Assembly: GCA_025353305.1 (NCBI GenBank)
Contig: JANXQX010000105.1
Span: 1 to 21,397 of the forward strand
Direction of reading: 5' to 3'
Source: Holophagaceae bacterium
GTDB lineage: Bacteria; Acidobacteriota; Holophagae; Holophagales; Holophagaceae
DNA: 21,397 nucleotides
The notes below the pieces were generated by a model, which was not told the origin of the DNA, ran no database searches, and saw only the letters and a program-made list of their open reading frames with translations. Shown here piece after piece: positions 15,498 through 21,397 of the stretch. How positions within the stretch are numbered: the first letter of the stretch is position 1; every line of letters begins with the position of its first letter. Position numbers and translations under genes: made by a program.

Positions 15498-16655
15498 ATG
15501 AATCTGCGTACCATCGCCCTGAACAACCTGCGGAGACGGAAGTCCCGCATGGCTTTCCTGGTGGCTGGGCTACTCATCGGAGTGGCCACTGTGGTGGCTC
15601 TCCTTTCGCTCACTCAGTCTCTGACCATGGAAGCAGAACACAAGCTGGAGAGCTTCGGCGCCAACATACTGATCACCCCCAAGAGCGATGAGCTTTCGCT
15701 CTCCTATGGGGGGATCACCTTGGGGGGGCTTTCGCTTGATGCCAAGGAAATCCGTGAACAAGATCTAACCAGGATCGAAAGCATCCCCAACAGCCGTAAC
15801 ATCGCGGCCGTGGCGCCGAAGGTTCTGGGGGCAGTGAGGGTGGGAACATCCCGAGTCATGCTGATGGGTGTGGACCCGCGTTCGGAATTTCGCGTCAAGG
15901 GTTGGTGGAGCCTCGACGGCCGTCGGATGGCCTCCGACGATGAACTGGTGGCGGGAAGCCGGGCCGCTGGCAGGCTCGGCCTTAATACCGGATCGACCCT
16001 CATGGTGGATGGAAACCCATTCACCGTGGCGGGCCTCCTGCGGGAAACGGGGTCCCAGGACGACGATCTCCTGATCACTACCCTGCCAGCAGCTCAGCGA
16101 CTGCTCCACAAGGAGGGAACCGTTTCCCTCGTCGAAGTCGCGGCCCTCTGCGGAGATTGTCCGGTATCGGACATGGTGGATCAGATTTCCGCGGCTCTTC
16201 CCGGCGGGAAGGTGAGCGCCATCCAGCAGGTGGTGAAGACCCGCATCCACGCCCTGGAGCAGTTCAAGGCCTTCTCGTTCGGCGTGGCCGTCGTGGTCCT
16301 CTTTATCGGCGCAATGGTGGTCTTCGTCACCATGATGGCTTCGGTCAACGAGCGGACTCGCGAGATCGGGATCTTCCGAGCCTTGGGTTTCCGGCGCAGC
16401 CATATCGTCAGCCTGATCCTCATGGAGGCAGTCACTGTCAGCCTCCTGGCCGGCTTTCTCGGGTTCCTCTCGGGGATGGGTGTAACCCGTCTGCTTCTCC
16501 CCTGGCTGGCCCAGGGACATTCCCACCTGGTCTGGAGTCCGGCCCTGGCTGGAGGTTCCCTGCTGCTGGCTGTCCTCGTTGGTGCGGCAGCCTCCTTCTA
16601 CCCCGCGCTGCGCGCCAGCCGGATGGACCCGAGCGAGGCACTGCGGGCGATCTGA
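15498..16655 (+). CDS. MacB/FtsX-type ABC transporter permease
   Basis: 385 aa. ATG 15498 gives the standard MacB-like N-terminus (MNLRTIALNNLRRRKSRMAF); the longer opening from 15327 only overlaps the DUF2318 gene. TM1 is about 18-40, a large periplasmic domain spans 45-255, and three helices follow at about 258-282, 304-330 and 350-370. The loop after TM2 has the coupling-helix motif NERTREIGIFRALG typical of type VII exporters. The periplasmic domain contains LCGDCPV (C218, C221), a CxxC close to the membrane that could interact with the DUF2318 partner. Only one permease is encoded, so it probably forms a homodimer, whereas I recall two in the Campylobacter locus. Type VII proteins often act as mechanotransmitters rather than pores. 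Confidence 0.9.
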   Translation: MNLRTIALNNLRRRKSRMAFLVAGLLIGVATVVALLSLTQSLTMEAEHKLESFGANILITPKSDELSLSYGGITLGGLSLDAKEIREQDLTRIESIPNSRNIAAVAPKVLGAVRVGTSRVMLMGVDPRSEFRVKGWWSLDGRRMASDDELVAGSRAAGRLGLNTGSTLMVDGNPFTVAGLLRETGSQDDDLLITTLPAAQRLLHKEGTVSLVEVAALCGDCPVSDMVDQISAALPGGKVSAIQQVVKTRIHALEQFKAFSFGVAVVVLFIGAMVVFVTMMASVNERTREIGIFRALGFRRSHIVSLILMEAVTVSLLAGFLGFLSGMGVTRLLLPWLAQGHSHLVWSPALAGGSLLLAVLVGAAASFYPALRASRMDPSEALRAI

Positions 16656-16712
16656 CCCCAAACGGCGTTTCCCATCTACTCACGGGGCCCCTAGCCCCGG
16701 AAGGATTGATTC

Positions 16713-17423
16713 ATGGCATTCATCGATATCAAGAATCTTCAGAAGACCTATATAGGCGCGGGTGGCCACCAGGTTGACGCCCTAAAAGGGCTCGACCTGG
16801 AGGTGGAAGAAGGAGTCTTCCTCGGCATCATGGGCCAGTCTGGCTCAGGGAAGAGCACGCTTCTCTCCATCCTCGGCGGACTCTGCCACCCCACGGCAGG
16901 AATGGTCATGGTCGATGGCATTGATCTATATGCCCTGGATCAAGAAAAGCTTGCTGACTTTCGGCGTGAATACCTGGGCTTCGTGTTCCAAAGCTTCAAT
17001 CTGGTTCCCTACCTAACCGCATTGGAGAACGTCATGCTGCCATTGGCGGTCAAAAAAATGCCGGCGGCCGAGAAGCGCGGGCAGGCGTTGCGAGTGTTGG
17101 GACTCGTGGGTCTCGGCGACCGTGGCGGCCACCTTCCTAGCCAGCTCTCCGGAGGCGAACAGGAACGGGTAGCCATCGCCCGTGCCTTGGTCAACCGTCC
17201 GCCCCTACTTCTCGCCGATGAACCGACGGGCAGCCTCGATACCGCGACATCTGCCGAAATCATGGCCCTGCTCCGGGAGCTCAACGAGGACGGACAAACC
17301 ATCGTCATGGTGACCCACAACGTGGAAAACCAGGGCTTTTTCGATCGCATTCTGGTCCTGCGGGATGGCCAGACCGCCTCTACGGATGCCTCCACCATTC
17401 CCCTCATCACGAATCACGCATGA
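16713..17423 (+). CDS. ABC transporter ATP-binding protein (MacB/LolD type)
   Basis: 236 aa with all ATPase elements: Walker [10 protein letters not shown] (41-49), Q-loop Q93 ([10 protein letters not shown]), signature [15 protein letters not shown] (145 onward), Walker [13 protein letters not shown] (165 onward), and H-loop H202 (MVTHN). The phrase [17 protein letters not shown] and the general sequence fit the LolD/MacB ATPase group. GGAAGG lies upstream of the ATG. It powers the permease encoded 57 bases upstream. All catalytic residues are intact. Substrate cannot be read from the ATPase; context suggests metal or redox handling with the DUF2318 protein. Confidence 0.95.
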   Translation: MAFIDIKNLQKTYIGAGGHQVDALKGLDLEVEEGVFLGIMGQSGSGKSTLLSILGGLCHPTAGMVMVDGIDLYALDQEKLADFRREYLGFVFQSFNLVPYLTALENVMLPLAVKKMPAAEKRGQALRVLGLVGLGDRGGHLPSQLSGGEQERVAIARALVNRPPLLLADEPTGSLDTATSAEIMALLRELNEDGQTIVMVTHNVENQGFFDRILVLRDGQTASTDASTIPLITNHA

Positions 17424-17564
17424 TAGGGACGATGCTTGTTCGGGGCATGATTCCTCTCGATACCCTATGCGATTGATACAGAAATTACCGGATGGAACAA
17501 AACCATCCCTGGGGCATCCCTTATGTAAGCCGTCCAAATGGTCGGTCCCAAAAAAGGAGATACC

Positions 17565-17807
17565 ATGAAACTCACACGCAACCTGCTCGCCATCCTGGCG
17601 CTCTCTTCCTTCACCTTCGCCTTCGCCGAAGACAATGTAATGAGTGCCAAGCACCATGAGGCCTCTTCCGTCGAACCCAAGCAAACGGCTGAACCCAAGG
17701 AGATGAAGGGCTGTGAACAGTGCAAGAGCTGCACGAAGGACACCAAAAAGACCACGCCCCCAAAAGTGCGCGAAACAGGTCCTGTCATGCCGGACTACAT
17801 GTCCTGA
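17565..17807 (+). CDS. Secreted mini-protein with CxxCxxC motif
   Basis: 80 aa. ATG 17565 is preceded by AAAAAGGAGA and begins a clean signal peptide (LLAILALSSFTFAFA, cleaved near residue 22). The mature chain of about 58 residues is charged, with KHHEASS, then KGCEQCKSCTKDTKK (C50, C53 and C56 in CxxCxxC spacing) and a final VRETGPVMPDYMS. No family recognised. Three Cys plus His and Met make a small thiophilic-metal binder the obvious guess. A 141-base spacer precedes it and a strong terminator follows at once, so it ends the long unit or is transcribed alone. Confidence 0.75.
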   Translation: MKLTRNLLAILALSSFTFAFAEDNVMSAKHHEASSVEPKQTAEPKEMKGCEQCKSCTKDTKKTTPPKVRETGPVMPDYMS

Positions 17808-17813
17808 TCTCTT

Positions 17814-17843
17814 GCGGGACGGTTCGCCGTCCCGCCCTTTTTT
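17814..17843 (+). terminator. Intrinsic (rho-independent) terminator
   Basis: Perfect 9-bp stem GCGGGACGG/CCGTCCCGC with a TTCG tetraloop, followed by CC and six T (17838-17843). It lies 7 bases after the stop of the CxxCxxC mini-protein and separates the metal island from the sigma-factor operon. Confidence 0.95.
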
Positions 17844-17888
17844 CCTCCCTGGCAGCCTCCCCATTCAGCCAGGACCAGCGTACGGGAA

Positions 17889-18431
17889 ATGCCTTGTACC
17901 TATGACAGGGGAAGGGCTTTGATATTGACCTGCGAATCCCTGGTGGAAGGGCATCTTGATGCGGTGCATGCGTATGCCCGCATGAAGCTTCGCCAAGAGG
18001 ATCTCGCCAAGGAAATTGTCCAACGCACCTTCCTAAAGGCCTTCGAGAAACTCGGCCAATTGCGGGATGCGCTTGCGGCCCGAGGCTGGTTGATATCCAT
18101 TCTGCGCAATGAGATCGCAATGGAGTTCAGATCCAGCGCACGCTTCGAAGTCTGGAACGAGGAGGACTTCGAAGCGCTTCCTGGCCCTGAGGATGAGGAA
18201 GGTGTGGATCCATCGCTCCTCGAAGCGCTACCCGGTGCCCTAACCCGTATCCCTGAGGCCGCCCGGACCCTTCTCCTCCTGCGCTACCAGCAGGAGCTTT
18301 CCTACGAACAAATCGCCGGGATCCTGGATCTTCCTCTTGGCACCGTCCAGAGCCGGCTTCACCGGGCCAAGGCCGCTCTGAAGGCTGCATTGAAGAAGGA
18401 AGATCTCCCTCCGAAAGGGGGTGTGGTATGA
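17889..18431 (+). CDS. ECF-type RNA polymerase sigma factor
   Basis: 180 aa if started at ATG 17889. An in-frame TTG at 17925 has a much better ribosome site (GGGGAAGGG, 17908-17916) and would give 168 aa, starting just before the sigma-2 region; I regard the start as open. Region 2 is about residues 15-85 (GHLDAVHAYARMKL, EIVQRTFLKAFEKL, RGWLISILRNEI). An acidic linker follows (WNEEDFEALPGPEDEE). Region 4 is about 112-168 with the helix-turn-helix LSYEQIAGILDLPLGTVQSRLHRAKAAL. ECF factors direct RNA polymerase to stress-response promoters and are usually held by a co-transcribed anti-sigma factor, here the ATGA-overlapping next gene. The sigma family group cannot be told by eye. Confidence 0.92.
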   Translation: MPCTYDRGRALILTCESLVEGHLDAVHAYARMKLRQEDLAKEIVQRTFLKAFEKLGQLRDALAARGWLISILRNEIAMEFRSSARFEVWNEEDFEALPGPEDEEGVDPSLLEALPGALTRIPEAARTLLLLRYQQELSYEQIAGILDLPLGTVQSRLHRAKAALKAALKKEDLPPKGGVV

Positions 18432-19048
18432 ACGTAAAATCGACCGGCACCACCGGCTTTGACCAGCAGCTTACGGATGCATTGCGTCCCGGCGGTGCCC
18501 CCGAAGACTTGAGACGCAACCTGCTTCGGGCCACTCAGGGGTACGGTCATCGACCGACCTGGTACACCTTGGGAATCGCCGCCACCCTCGTGTTTCTCCT
18601 CGGGTCTGGTGCCTGGGGCTGGATGCTTCATTGGAACAGTCATGAAGGAGAGCGGTTCACCCAGGCTGTGCTTCAGAACTACAGGGAAGTCCAGAACATG
18701 GATTTCACCCTGGATGCATCCGCCCAGGAATCTATGGAGCAATGCATGGAGCGATGCAAACAGTGGTCCTCCAAGGCCGTTGGTTTCGCAGCCCACCTGC
18801 CGAAGGGATTGGCGAACCATCCCCTCAAGGGCGGTAGGGCCTGCCCGATGGCCTCCTGCCGGGCCGCCTGCTTCTACCTCAAGGACGGGCGCGCCGTCTA
18901 CGCCTTCGACCGCACCCTCAAGGGCCTGGACGCCGATTCCAAGAAGCGTTCCATGATCCTCGCCTCAGGCCATCGTGGCACCGCCTGGAATGAGGATGGT
19001 CGGGCGTACATCCTCGTGGAGCCTCCGGGATGGAGGCCGGCTGGATGA
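18428..19048 (+). CDS. Probable membrane anti-sigma factor with Cys-rich periplasmic domain
   Basis: 206 aa, start overlapping the sigma stop (ATGA). A short cytoplasmic N-terminus (1-44) with GFDQQLTDALRPGGAPEDLRRNLL could be a minimal sigma-binding helix; no zinc-type HxxxCxxC motif is present. One helix spans about 45-67. The periplasmic part contains C106 and C110 (EQCMERC) and C139, C144 and C148 (ACPMASCRAAC), followed by a beta-rich end (YLKDGRAVYAFDRTL, TAWNEDGRAYILVEPP). The anti-sigma role is inferred from gene order and topology. The periplasmic cysteines could sense a thiophilic metal or redox state, which would fit the adjoining island. CnrY/CnrX-type metal sensing is a functional parallel, but I see no sequence match to it. 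Confidence 0.7.
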   Translation: MNVKSTGTTGFDQQLTDALRPGGAPEDLRRNLLRATQGYGHRPTWYTLGIAATLVFLLGSGAWGWMLHWNSHEGERFTQAVLQNYREVQNMDFTLDASAQESMEQCMERCKQWSSKAVGFAAHLPKGLANHPLKGGRACPMASCRAACFYLKDGRAVYAFDRTLKGLDADSKKRSMILASGHRGTAWNEDGRAYILVEPPGWRPAG

Positions 19049-19307
19049 CCCCGGAAGGCTGACGCATACGCCATGTTCACTGGTCTTCTCACTGGCTGCC
19101 TCCTCGGCCTTGAGGCTTGAGGCCATGGTTGAAGTCCCAGTTTGGCGGGGTCAAGGAACCTTTGGCACAGAGGCTGCGTGACGTTCTGGATTGGGACAGG
19201 TCTTTGGCGACCCGAGCGACACTCGAGTCGATCTGTGCCGCCGCCAAGACTCCGATGCCTCAAGTTGATCTATTATCTGCCAGATCTTGTGAGTGAGGCG
19301 TTACCCC
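19049..19307. other. 259-base intergenic region before fliE
   Basis: It holds no gene that I can support. Besides the sigma-54-like site it has a short GGCCT/AGGCC hairpin early on and the 8-base palindrome ACTCGAGT. There is no clear intrinsic terminator for the sigma/anti-sigma operon. Confidence 0.5.
19163..19178 (+). promoter_or_regulatory. Sigma-54 (-24/-12) promoter candidate for fliE
   Basis: TGGCACAGAGGCTGCG matches the RpoN consensus TGGCACG-N4-TTGCA at TGGCAC (-24 element) and TGC (-12 element), with the obligatory spacing between GG and GC. The predicted start is near 19190, about 118 bases before the fliE ATG. Class II flagellar genes, fliE included, are often RpoN-dependent. Sequence match is good; activity is unproven. 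Confidence 0.6.
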
Positions 19308-19616
19308 ATGGATCCCCTTAACCCTGTCTCGCCCCTACAGCCATTGTCGCCCATCACCGGGCCGACTGAGCCGGGTGAGCAGGTCGATGGCAATGGCCTC
19401 AGCTTCTCCGACCTTCTCAAACAAACCCTTCGCGAAGCCGGTGAGGATGACAAACGTGCGGAGGATGCAGCCCGGAATTTAATGGTCGGAGAGGGAACTG
19501 ACATGCATACGGCTATGCTGGCCGTGCAGAAGGCGGACATCAACATGATGATGATGATGGCCGTGCGATCCAAGCTGATCGATGCCTACCGTGAGGTCAT
19601 GCGGATGCAATTGTAG
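19308..19616 (+). CDS. fliE: Flagellar hook-basal body protein FliE
   Basis: 102 aa from ATG 19308; an in-frame GTG at 19293 would add five residues. The N-terminus is Pro-rich (LNPVSPLQPLSPITGP). Then SFSDLLKQTLREA is followed by the conserved FliE C-terminal block: GEGTDMHTAMLAVQKADI, a run of five Met, then VRSKLIDAYREVMRMQL. FliE joins the MS ring to the rod in the basal body and is secreted early by the flagellar export machine. Family assignment is firm. It stands alone here: the usual fliF/fliG neighbours do not follow, and an IS element lies 90 bases downstream. A sigma-54-like promoter lies upstream. Confidence 0.92.
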   Translation: MDPLNPVSPLQPLSPITGPTEPGEQVDGNGLSFSDLLKQTLREAGEDDKRAEDAARNLMVGEGTDMHTAMLAVQKADINMMMMMAVRSKLIDAYREVMRMQL

Positions 19617-19695
19617 CCAGGTGACCCAACCAGACGTCACCGTGACACCGGCTTCCAACCCTGGATCAGGCTTCTTTCACACCGCCATCAACCTA

Positions 19696-19706
19696 GATCT
19701 GAACCC
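19696..19706. repeat. Target-site duplication, left copy (11 bp)
   Basis: GATCTGAACCC directly abuts the left end of the IS and is identical to 21033-21043 on the right, so the insertion is intact and recent. Confidence 0.95.
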
Positions 19707-19730
19707 ACTAGTGTCCGGTTGAGAGTGAAA
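19707..19730. repeat. IS left terminal inverted repeat
   Basis: Matches the reverse complement of 21009-21032 at 20 of 24 positions. Both ends begin with the palindrome ACTAGT. Confidence 0.85.
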
Positions 19731-19850
19731 GGCAAGCTTGTAGGTTTATCTACTACAGCTATTTCCATACAATATTCCTTGGTGGCGATTTGAACGGCGG
19801 AAGCGGGATTTCGGGTGTTTTTCTGGGGTTGGACCCCAGGGAGCGTCGCC

Positions 19851-21020
19851 ATGAATTCCGGAAAGACAATGTTCACGCAGTTGATGAACCTCATGCCATG
19901 GACGGGCTTTGGACGAATCGTGGCGCGATACGGCGGCGACACGCGAGTGCGAAGTTTCACCTGCGCCGAGCAGTTCCGGGCCATGGCCTTCGCGCAGCTG
20001 ACATGGCGCGAAAGCCTGTGGGACATCGAGGCATGCCTTGGGGCGAACCGCTCGCGGCTGTACTCGATGGGCTTCCGCCAGCCCGTGCGGCGCTCGACCT
20101 TGGCCGATGCCAACGAGAACCGCGATTGGCGCATCTGGGCCGATGTCGCCCAGGCGCTCATCCGGCGAGCCCGGAAGCTCTATTGCGGCGACGATCTCGG
20201 ACTCGACCTCGACAACACCGTCTATGCGCTCGATTCCACCACCATCGACCTCTGCCTTTCCTTGTTCGAATGGGCCCCGTTCCGGACAACCAAGGCGGCC
20301 ATCAAACTGCACACACTGCTGGATCTCAGGGGCTCCATCCCTGCCTTCATCCACATCAGCGATGGCAAGATGCACGACGTGCGGGCTCTGGACCTGCTGC
20401 TCATCGAGGCTGGTGCATTCTATGTGATGGATCGTGGCTACCTGGATTTCCAGCGGCTGTACGACATCCACCGGCAGGCCGCGTTCTATGTCACCCGAGC
20501 CAAACGCGGCATGGATGCCCGCCGTGCCTGCTCCATGCCCGCAGATCGGGGACATGGCGTTATCTGCGATCAGCGGGTGATCCTCAACGGCTTCTACGCA
20601 TCCCGGCACTATCCCGAGCTCATCCGGCGCATTCGTTACAAGGACCCCGAGAGCGGCAAGACGCTGGTGTTCCTCACGAACAACACCGCTCTGCCAGCCT
20701 TGACGATCGCCGCGCTCTACAAGCAGCGTTGGCAGGTCGAGCTCTTTTTCAAGTGGATCAAGCAACACCTGCGCATCAAGCGATTCATGGGCACCAGCGA
20801 GAACGCTGTAAAGACCCAGATCTGGATCGCCGTGGCCACCTACGCGCTGATTGCCATCCTGAAGAAGGAACTCCACCTCGACGCCTCGCTCTACCAATTG
20901 CTACAGATCCTGTCGGTCTCCGTTTTCGAGAAAATCGAGCTCCGGCGTGCCTTTGCAAAGGAGGAAATCCGGATTCGCGAGGACCACTTCTCTAACTTAT
21001 TGCCATTGTTTGACTTTTAA
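19851..21020 (+). CDS. IS4-family transposase (DUF4372 + DDE domain)
   Basis: 389 aa from ATG 19851; a GTG at 19815 would add 12 residues. The N-terminal part (FTQLMNLMPWTGFGRIVARY, CAEQFRAMAFAQLTWRESL, RSTLADANENRDWR) is the DUF4372 DNA-binding region. The DDE catalytic core has D128 (YALDSTTIDL), D194 (YVMDRGYLDF) and E297 within the IS4 signature Y-x2-R-x3-E-x6-K (Y290, R293, E297, K304). All key residues are intact and no frameshift is seen, so the enzyme is probably active. It stops 12 bases before the right end of the element. It carries out cut-and-paste transposition. Confidence 0.95.
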   Translation: MNSGKTMFTQLMNLMPWTGFGRIVARYGGDTRVRSFTCAEQFRAMAFAQLTWRESLWDIEACLGANRSRLYSMGFRQPVRRSTLADANENRDWRIWADVAQALIRRARKLYCGDDLGLDLDNTVYALDSTTIDLCLSLFEWAPFRTTKAAIKLHTLLDLRGSIPAFIHISDGKMHDVRALDLLLIEAGAFYVMDRGYLDFQRLYDIHRQAAFYVTRAKRGMDARRACSMPADRGHGVICDQRVILNGFYASRHYPELIRRIRYKDPESGKTLVFLTNNTALPALTIAALYKQRWQVELFFKWIKQHLRIKRFMGTSENAVKTQIWIAVATYALIAILKKELHLDASLYQLLQILSVSVFEKIELRRAFAKEEIRIREDHFSNLLPLFDF

Positions 21021-21032
21021 CCGGATACTAGT
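21009..21032. repeat. IS right terminal inverted repeat
   Basis: Reverse complement of the left end with four mismatches in 24 positions. It overlaps the last bases of the transposase gene (TAA at 21018-21020). Confidence 0.85.
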
Positions 21033-21043
21033 GATCTGAACCC
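21033..21043. repeat. Target-site duplication, right copy (11 bp)
   Basis: GATCTGAACCC, identical to the left copy at 19696-19706. It ends one base before the stop codon of the convergent gene. Confidence 0.95.
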
Positions 21044-21044
21044 G

Positions 21045-21284
21045 TCATTTGGTCCCAGGTTTGGGGGAGAACCAAGAGGGTGAGGCTGCGGGGCGGTACT
21101 TACCAGCAAACCACCTGCTGCTTCCAGCGAACGCAGCCGTGACAGGGGTAAGAGTCGGCATGGATGAAGCAGAGGGCGAAACTGCGGGACGGTACTTACC
21201 TGCAAACCATCTACTGTCTCCAGCGATCGCAGCTGTGACAGAGGTAAGGGCCAGAAAGGTTGCGAGGTTTCGGATGATTTTCAT
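21045..21284 (-). CDS. Secreted mini-protein with internal 32-residue duplication
   Basis: 79 aa on the minus strand. The start at 21284 is fixed by AAAGGAG on the minus strand just upstream and by a signal peptide (MKIIRNLATFLALTSVTAAIA). The mature chain contains the same segment twice: GDSRWFAGKYRPA and, 32 residues on, GSSRWFAGKYRPA. The copied unit includes the end of the signal peptide (LTSVTAAIAG against LTPVTAAFAG), so a second cleavage-like site lies in the mature chain. No Cys; rich in aromatic and basic residues. I recognise no family. The IS sits one base beyond its stop codon plus the target repeat, leaving the gene whole. Confidence 0.7.
   Translation of the reverse strand: MKIIRNLATFLALTSVTAAIAGDSRWFAGKYRPAVSPSASSMPTLTPVTAAFAGSSRWFAGKYRPAASPSWFSPKPGTK
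21076..21267. repeat. Tandem duplication, two 96-bp units
   Basis: GGTACTTACC at 21095 recurs at 21191, and the similarity extends across most of two successive 96-base units (for example GCAAACCA, CCAGCGA, GCAGC and GTGACAG recur in register). The units differ at scattered bases, so the duplication is not brand new. It encodes the doubled 32-residue segment of the minus-strand mini-protein. Unit edges are approximate. Confidence 0.85.
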
Positions 21285-21397
21285 GGCTTCTCCTTTGTGA
21301 GGGTGGCCGAATTGGCGGCTCGTCAAAGGGATGCACATGGGATCGGTTTGTTCCATTGGTAATTTGTGCCCTTTCGGTCCCGCCTTGGCCTACCTCA
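21285..21397. other. Upstream region of the minus-strand mini-protein gene
   Basis: 113 bases up to the window edge, presumably holding its promoter. On the minus strand a TTGACG hexamer lies upstream of the ribosome site, but no convincing -10 box is at the right distance. Nothing else recognised. Confidence 0.4.

Larger units (their letters stand above)
19707..21032 (+). mobile_element. IS4-family insertion sequence, complete, 1326 bp
   Basis: Ends are defined by terminal inverted repeats (19707-19730 against 21009-21032; ACTAGTGTCCGGTTGAGAGT and ACTAGTATCCGGTTAAAAGT as read inward, 17 of 20 identical) and by an 11-bp direct repeat of target DNA on each side. It encodes one transposase with an intact DDE triad. 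Target duplication length fits the IS4/IS231 groups of the IS4 family. The insertion lies between the convergent fliE and the small secreted-protein gene, and interrupts neither. Confidence 0.95.

Noticed and set aside
17473..17515. Possible promoters before the CxxCxxC mini-protein (TTGATA with AACAAA; GGAAC as an ECF -35)
   Set aside because: The -10 elements are poor in both readings, so I do not list either as a feature.
19620..19641. GGTGAC/GTCACC hairpin after fliE as a terminator
   Set aside because: Only six base pairs and no T-run.
19790..20995. Second long open frame within the IS
   Set aside because: Arg/His-rich shadow of the transposase; no frameshift arrangement is needed since the transposase is whole.
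1..21397. CRISPR arrays, rRNA, tRNA, prophage or toxin-antitoxin genes
   Set aside because: No spaced direct repeats, RNA gene cores or recognisable genes of these kinds were seen on either strand.

Overview
This is a gene-dense window from a Gram-negative bacterium of about 60% GC with good Shine-Dalgarno sequences. I cannot name the species. A periplasmic/outer-membrane tripartite pump, system II cytochrome c maturation, FliE and many small secreted Cys proteins would fit an Acidobacteriota (Holophagae/Geothrix-like) or a similar environmental metal-tolerant bacterium, but that placement is a low-confidence impression. Nearly every gene is on the + strand.

Layout. (1) 1-5147: the end of a TolC-type outer-membrane factor, a CusB-type adaptor with a heavy-metal-binding domain, and a CusA-type RND pump that keeps all three methionines of the Cu(I)/Ag(I) site. 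(2) 5216-8342: a cassette of small secreted proteins. It holds an unrecognised periplasmic protein, a small anchored protein, three YHS-like CP..G/CC..C proteins (two from a clear tandem duplication), a one-Cache-domain protein and a 0.5 kb stretch without a secure gene. (3) 8367-14501: a membrane histidine-kinase-like protein that has lost its phospho-acceptor histidine, two small Cys-containing membrane proteins, an HCxxGxxR phosphatase, ResB and CcsA (system II cytochrome c maturation) and a membrane-anchored Cys/His-rich protein. Many of these are joined by ATGA stop/start overlaps. (4) 14590-17843: a 45-aa truncated twin of a DUF2318 protein, the full DUF2318 protein, a MacB/FtsX-type permease and its ATPase, and a secreted CxxCxxC mini-protein, closed by a strong intrinsic terminator. 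(5) 17889-19048: an ECF sigma factor and its membrane partner, whose periplasmic domain carries five cysteines. (6) 19049-21397: fliE behind a sigma-54-like promoter, an intact IS4-family element (19707-21032) with an 11-bp target duplication, and a convergent secreted mini-protein gene with an internal 96-bp duplication.

How it may work together (inference). The pump exports Cu(I)/Ag(I) from the envelope. The secreted CP..G/CC..C, His-tail and CxxC proteins look like envelope metal buffers. The DUF2318-permease-ATPase set resembles the DUF2318/ABC part of the Campylobacter P19 iron-uptake locus. ResB/CcsA would load haem onto a c-type cytochrome encoded elsewhere. The sigma/anti-sigma pair with lumenal cysteines could sense metal or thiol state. 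The whole reads as an envelope metal/redox homeostasis island whose small-protein content is largely uncharacterised.
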